From: an uncultured Alphaproteobacteria bacterium
Lineage (GTDB): Bacteria; Pseudomonadota; Alphaproteobacteria; Paracaedibacterales; CAIULA01
DNA: 6,483 nucleotides
Reading direction: 5' to 3'
Assembly: GCA_903905285.1 (NCBI GenBank)
Contig: CAIVFQ010000181.1
Location: 1 to 6,483, forward strand
Part shown: one piece after another, positions 4,251 through 6,483 of the stretch
Layout of the letters: each line of letters begins with the position of its first letter
How positions within the stretch are numbered: the stretch's first letter is position 1
Translations under genes and position numbers: made by a program
The notes under the pieces: model-generated
The model's database searches: none
Told to the model about the DNA's origin: nothing
What the model saw: the letters and a program-made list of their open reading frames with translations, nothing else

Positions 4251-6041
4251 ATGAAGAAAGTTATGGAGCAAGAGCATTCTCAACGTCTTAAATCCTTACG
4301 CGAAAGGATTTCTCTCCAAAATGCTTGGGGGGCCATGGCGCCTTACAGCAATTGTTTCCAAAGCGAATATATGGCTGACCGTGATCACCATTTGGAGTGG
4401 TTAACGGGATTTAAAGGGTCAGCTGGTCTTGCTATTGTTTTAGAGACTCAGGCAGCCTTGTTTGTTGATGGGCGTTATACCTTACAGGCACATCAAGAAG
4501 TCGATGGGCATAGTTACTCTGTTCAGCCTTGTGGTTTTGATTCTATTAAAGAATGGCTAGGGCAGCAGTCTACAAAAGGGGGGATTTTGCTGTATGATTC
4601 TTGGTTGCAAACCGTACAGCAAGTTGCTGCTTACCGTAAACATCTTGATCCATTGGGAATTATTTTAAAATCTTGTGATGCAAATTTGGTTGAAGAAATT
4701 TGGTACGATCGACCTGCTGTGTCCTGTCATCCCTTTTTGCCGCATCCAGAACGGTGGAGCGGAAAAAACTTTAAAGAAAAATTAAAGCCTATCCTTGAGG
4801 AAATGCATTTAAAGAATGCAGACTATTTTATCGTAACCTGCCCAGAGTCTATTTCCTGGCTGTTAAATATTCGCGGAAACGATACCCCCTTTACGCCTTC
4901 CTGCCAGGCATTTGTCATCATCGATCATCAGGGTCAAGTGCAGGGATTTACCGATTTAAAGAAAATTACAGACGATGTTCGTGCTCACTGTGGTCCTTCT
5001 GTCTCTTGGTTTAACTTTCAGCTATTTTTAGATGTTGCCTCATCATTTGTTGATAAAAAAGTTTTGGCTGATTTTTCACAGCTTCCCCAAAAAGTTTTTG
5101 ATTGTTTGAAAAAGGCAACCGCCAAGGTTTTTCATGAACCTGATCCGTGTATTTTAGGGCGCGCCTTGAAAAATGAGGTTGAGCAAAAAGGAGCTGAGGT
5201 AACCCATCAAAGAGACAGCGTGGCAGTGATTAATTTTCTGGCGTGGTTAGAGCGGACGTATCCTCTGCAGTCTATAACAGAATCGAAAGCATCTGATTAT
5301 TTGTTAGAGCAGCGTCAAAAACAGGCGAATTTTCAAGGGGAAAGTTTTCCGACAATTTCTGCTGTTGGGCCCAATGCGGCGATTGTCCATTATCATCCTG
5401 ATCCTTCAACAAGTGCTGTTATTGGTGGAAATTCTCTTTATCTGATTGACTCAGGGGGACAATATTTGGACGGTACGACCGATACAACGCGCACCGTTGC
5501 TATTGGCAAACCAACAGCCGAACAAAAAGATCGTTTTACGCGGGTTTTAAAAGGACATATCGCTTTATCAACAATTGTTTTTCCCTCTGGAACGACAGGG
5601 CAACAGCTAGACGTTTTTGCGCGCCAGTTTCTTTGGCAAGTGGGGTTGGATTATGAGCATAGCACGGGCCATGGGATTGGCAGCTATCTGAATGTTCATG
5701 AAGGACCCCATCGGATTGGCAAACGGGGGGAGGGGGCTGTGTTGCAGCTAGGAATGCTGGTGACCAACGAACCAGGCTATTATAAAACGGGTGAATATGG
5801 GATTCGCATCGAATCTGTCATGTTGGTTGTTCCCGTGCAAAAAAATGAAGGCGGGACTTTTCTAGGTTTTAAAACCTTAACCCTGGTTCCGATTGATCAT
5901 CATCTCATTGATATTTCCTTGTTAACGGCCCAGGAAATCAAGTGGATCAACGACTATCATGCCCGAATTTATAACGAACTTTCAGCAAGGGTTGATGAGC
6001 AAACAGAGGTTTGGTTGCAACAGGCAACAGAATCAATTTAA
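4251..6041 (+). CDS. pepP: Xaa-Pro aminopeptidase (aminopeptidase P, peptidase family M24B)
   Basis: This cytoplasmic metallopeptidase removes the N-terminal residue from peptides whose second residue is proline. From ATG 4251 it has 596 aa, the size of the three-domain form resembling human XPNPEP1. There are two creatinase-like N-terminal domains (about 1-300; note EWLTGFKGSAG and the WLLNIRG segment) and a catalytic pita-bread domain (about 305-560). All five dinuclear metal ligands are visible: Asp400 and Asp411 (in DSGGQYLDGTTDTTRT), His474 (in STGHGIG), Glu507 (in TNEPGYY) and Glu521 (in GIRIES). His380 (VHYHP) and His483 (NVHEGP) complete the site, and the spacings match the human enzyme almost exactly. 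An upstream in-frame ATG at 4215 lacks a ribosome binding site. ATG 4251 has GGAAGGG (4234-4240) ten bases before it. ATG 4263 is a further option. There is no signal peptide. The symbol follows common usage for the family; the protein is longer than E. coli PepP. Confidence 0.93.
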   Translation: MKKVMEQEHSQRLKSLRERISLQNAWGAMAPYSNCFQSEYMADRDHHLEWLTGFKGSAGLAIVLETQAALFVDGRYTLQAHQEVDGHSYSVQPCGFDSIKEWLGQQSTKGGILLYDSWLQTVQQVAAYRKHLDPLGIILKSCDANLVEEIWYDRPAVSCHPFLPHPERWSGKNFKEKLKPILEEMHLKNADYFIVTCPESISWLLNIRGNDTPFTPSCQAFVIIDHQGQVQGFTDLKKITDDVRAHCGPSVSWFNFQLFLDVASSFVDKKVLADFSQLPQKVFDCLKKATAKVFHEPDPCILGRALKNEVEQKGAEVTHQRDSVAVINFLAWLERTYPLQSITESKASDYLLEQRQKQANFQGESFPTISAVGPNAAIVHYHPDPSTSAVIGGNSLYLIDSGGQYLDGTTDTTRTVAIGKPTAEQKDRFTRVLKGHIALSTIVFPSGTTGQQLDVFARQFLWQVGLDYEHSTGHGIGSYLNVHEGPHRIGKRGEGAVLQLGMLVTNEPGYYKTGEYGIRIESVMLVVPVQKNEGGTFLGFKTLTLVPIDHHLIDISLLTAQEIKWINDYHARIYNELSARVDEQTEVWLQQATESI

Positions 6042-6070
6042 ATTTTATGAAGCCAGATTTTAAAGAATAG

Positions 6071-6100
6071 TTGACAGTTTAAGATAAAATCCCCTAAATC
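6071..6100 (+). promoter_or_regulatory. Promoter of the tRNA-Tyr/tRNA-Gly/tuf unit
   Basis: A perfect TTGACA -35 box (6071-6076) is followed, after 17-18 bp, by a weak -10 region around CTAAATC (6094-6100). Transcription would start near 6106, about five bases before the mature tRNA-Tyr. I see no separate strong promoter in the 64 bp between tRNA-Gly and tuf, so this one may also serve tuf. Confidence 0.55.
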
Positions 6101-6110
6101 ATAGTGATGG

Positions 6111-6196
6111 GGAAGGATGGCCGAGTGGTTAAAGGCAGCAGACTGTAAATCTGCCGACGTCAGTCTACGTAGGTTCAAATCCTACTCCTTCCACCA
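6111..6196 (+). tRNA. tRNA-Tyr(GUA)
   Basis: An 86-nt class II tRNA. The acceptor GGAAGGA (6111-6117) pairs with TCCTTCC (6186-6192). The anticodon stem GCAGA/TCTGC (6138-6142/6150-6154) carries anticodon GTA at 6145-6147. It has a long variable arm, as bacterial tRNA-Tyr does, and a T arm with GGTTCAAATCC. The discriminator is A6193 and the CCA end is encoded at 6194-6196. It is separated from tRNA-Gly by only nine bases, so the two are surely cut from one precursor. Confidence 0.98.
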
Positions 6197-6205
6197 AAAA
6201 AATAT

Positions 6206-6279
6206 GCGGGTGTAGCTTAGTGGTAAAGCTCCAGCCTTCCAAGCTGGCCATGTGGGTTCGATTCCCATCACCCGCTCCA
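6206..6279 (+). tRNA. tRNA-Gly(UCC)
   Basis: A 74-nt tRNA. The acceptor GCGGGTG (6206-6212) pairs with CACCCGC (6269-6275). The anticodon stem CCAGC/GCTGG carries the loop CTTCCAA with anticodon TCC at 6238-6240, which reads GGA and GGG. The T arm is GTGGGTTCGATTCCCAT. The discriminator is T6276 and the CCA end is encoded at 6277-6279. The tyr-gly order before tuf equals that of the E. coli tufB operon. Confidence 0.98.
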
Positions 6280-6343
6280 GTTTCATAGATCAAGTAACAG
6301 GTTTTAAGGACAATAACCACAGCATAATTTAGGGACGAGAAGT

Positions 6344-6483
6344 ATGGCGAAGGTAAAGTTTGAGCGGTCGAAGCCGCATTGCAACATTGGGACGGTTGGA
6401 CACGTTGACCACGGGAAGACGAGTTTGACGGCGGCTATTACGAAGATATTGGCTGAGAGTGGCGGCGCTGTATTTACGGCTTA
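6344..6483 (+). CDS. tuf: Translation elongation factor Tu (N-terminal part, cut by window end)
   Basis: EF-Tu is the GTPase that brings aminoacyl-tRNA to the ribosome. Only 46 complete codons are inside the window; the usual protein has about 395 residues. The start [19 protein letters not shown] is typical of EF-Tu. The GTP-binding G1 loop GHVDHGKT is at residues 19-26, followed by [13 protein letters not shown] as in alphaproteobacterial forms. ATG 6344 is preceded by AGGGA (6331-6335) at eight bases. The gene follows tRNA-Gly by 64 bp with no terminator between, so co-transcription with the two tRNAs is likely. Codons are unlike the neighbours: 22 of 46 end in G and 7 in C, whereas the FKBP gene favours A/T endings. 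Confidence 0.97.
   Translation, partial: MAKVKFERSKPHCNIGTVGHVDHGKTSLTAAITKILAESGGAVFTA

Noticed and set aside
4145..4291. A 48-codon frame from ATG 4145 overlapping the start of pepP
   Set aside because: It has no ribosome binding site, no recognisable motif, and overlaps the better supported pepP start.

Overview
The window looks like chromosomal DNA of an alphaproteobacterium with an AT-rich genome. The basis is the start of an EF-Tu gene with an alphaproteobacterial-type N-terminus preceded by tRNA-Tyr and tRNA-Gly, tRNA genes that all encode their CCA ends, and AT-ending codons in most genes. A host-associated lineage such as Holosporales or Paracaedibacterales is my guess from overall style; it is not proven by anything in the window. 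The content is mostly housekeeping and envelope genes. I did not find an obviously new multi-gene system.

Layout from left to right. Positions 1-182 hold no gene I can assign. At 183-530 (+) lies a short gene resembling the C-terminal part of LicD/fukutin-type phosphotransferases, probably a remnant. It ends just before a strong intrinsic terminator (559-599). A tRNA-Pro(UGG) with its own promoter follows (669-745). Next is an 87-bp composite palindromic repeat (852-938) made of three consecutive hairpins. On the minus strand are a tRNA-Leu(GAG) (997-1083) and a UgpB-like periplasmic binding protein (1167-2504) without transporter partners in the window. Further along on the minus strand is a membrane-anchored Nuc-type phospholipase D-family nuclease (2684-3379).

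A divergent promoter region (about 3380-3546) separates the nuclease from a secreted FKBP-type prolyl isomerase on the plus strand (3547-3975). After a 275-bp spacer with small repeats comes a full-length three-domain M24B aminopeptidase P (4251-6041). A consensus -35 box then leads into tRNA-Tyr(GUA) and tRNA-Gly(UCC), followed by tuf, which the window end cuts off after 46 codons.

Three of the protein genes (UgpB, the nuclease and the FKBP) carry export or membrane-anchor signals, so much of the middle of the window serves the periplasm: solute capture, nucleic-acid or phosphodiester cleavage, and protein folding. The right end is translation machinery: a tRNA-tuf transcription unit of the kind seen in E. 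coli (tyrU-glyT-thrT-tufB), here without a tRNA-Thr. The points most worth checking are the composite repeat, the truncated LicD-like gene, the orphan UgpB and the different codon use at the start of tuf.
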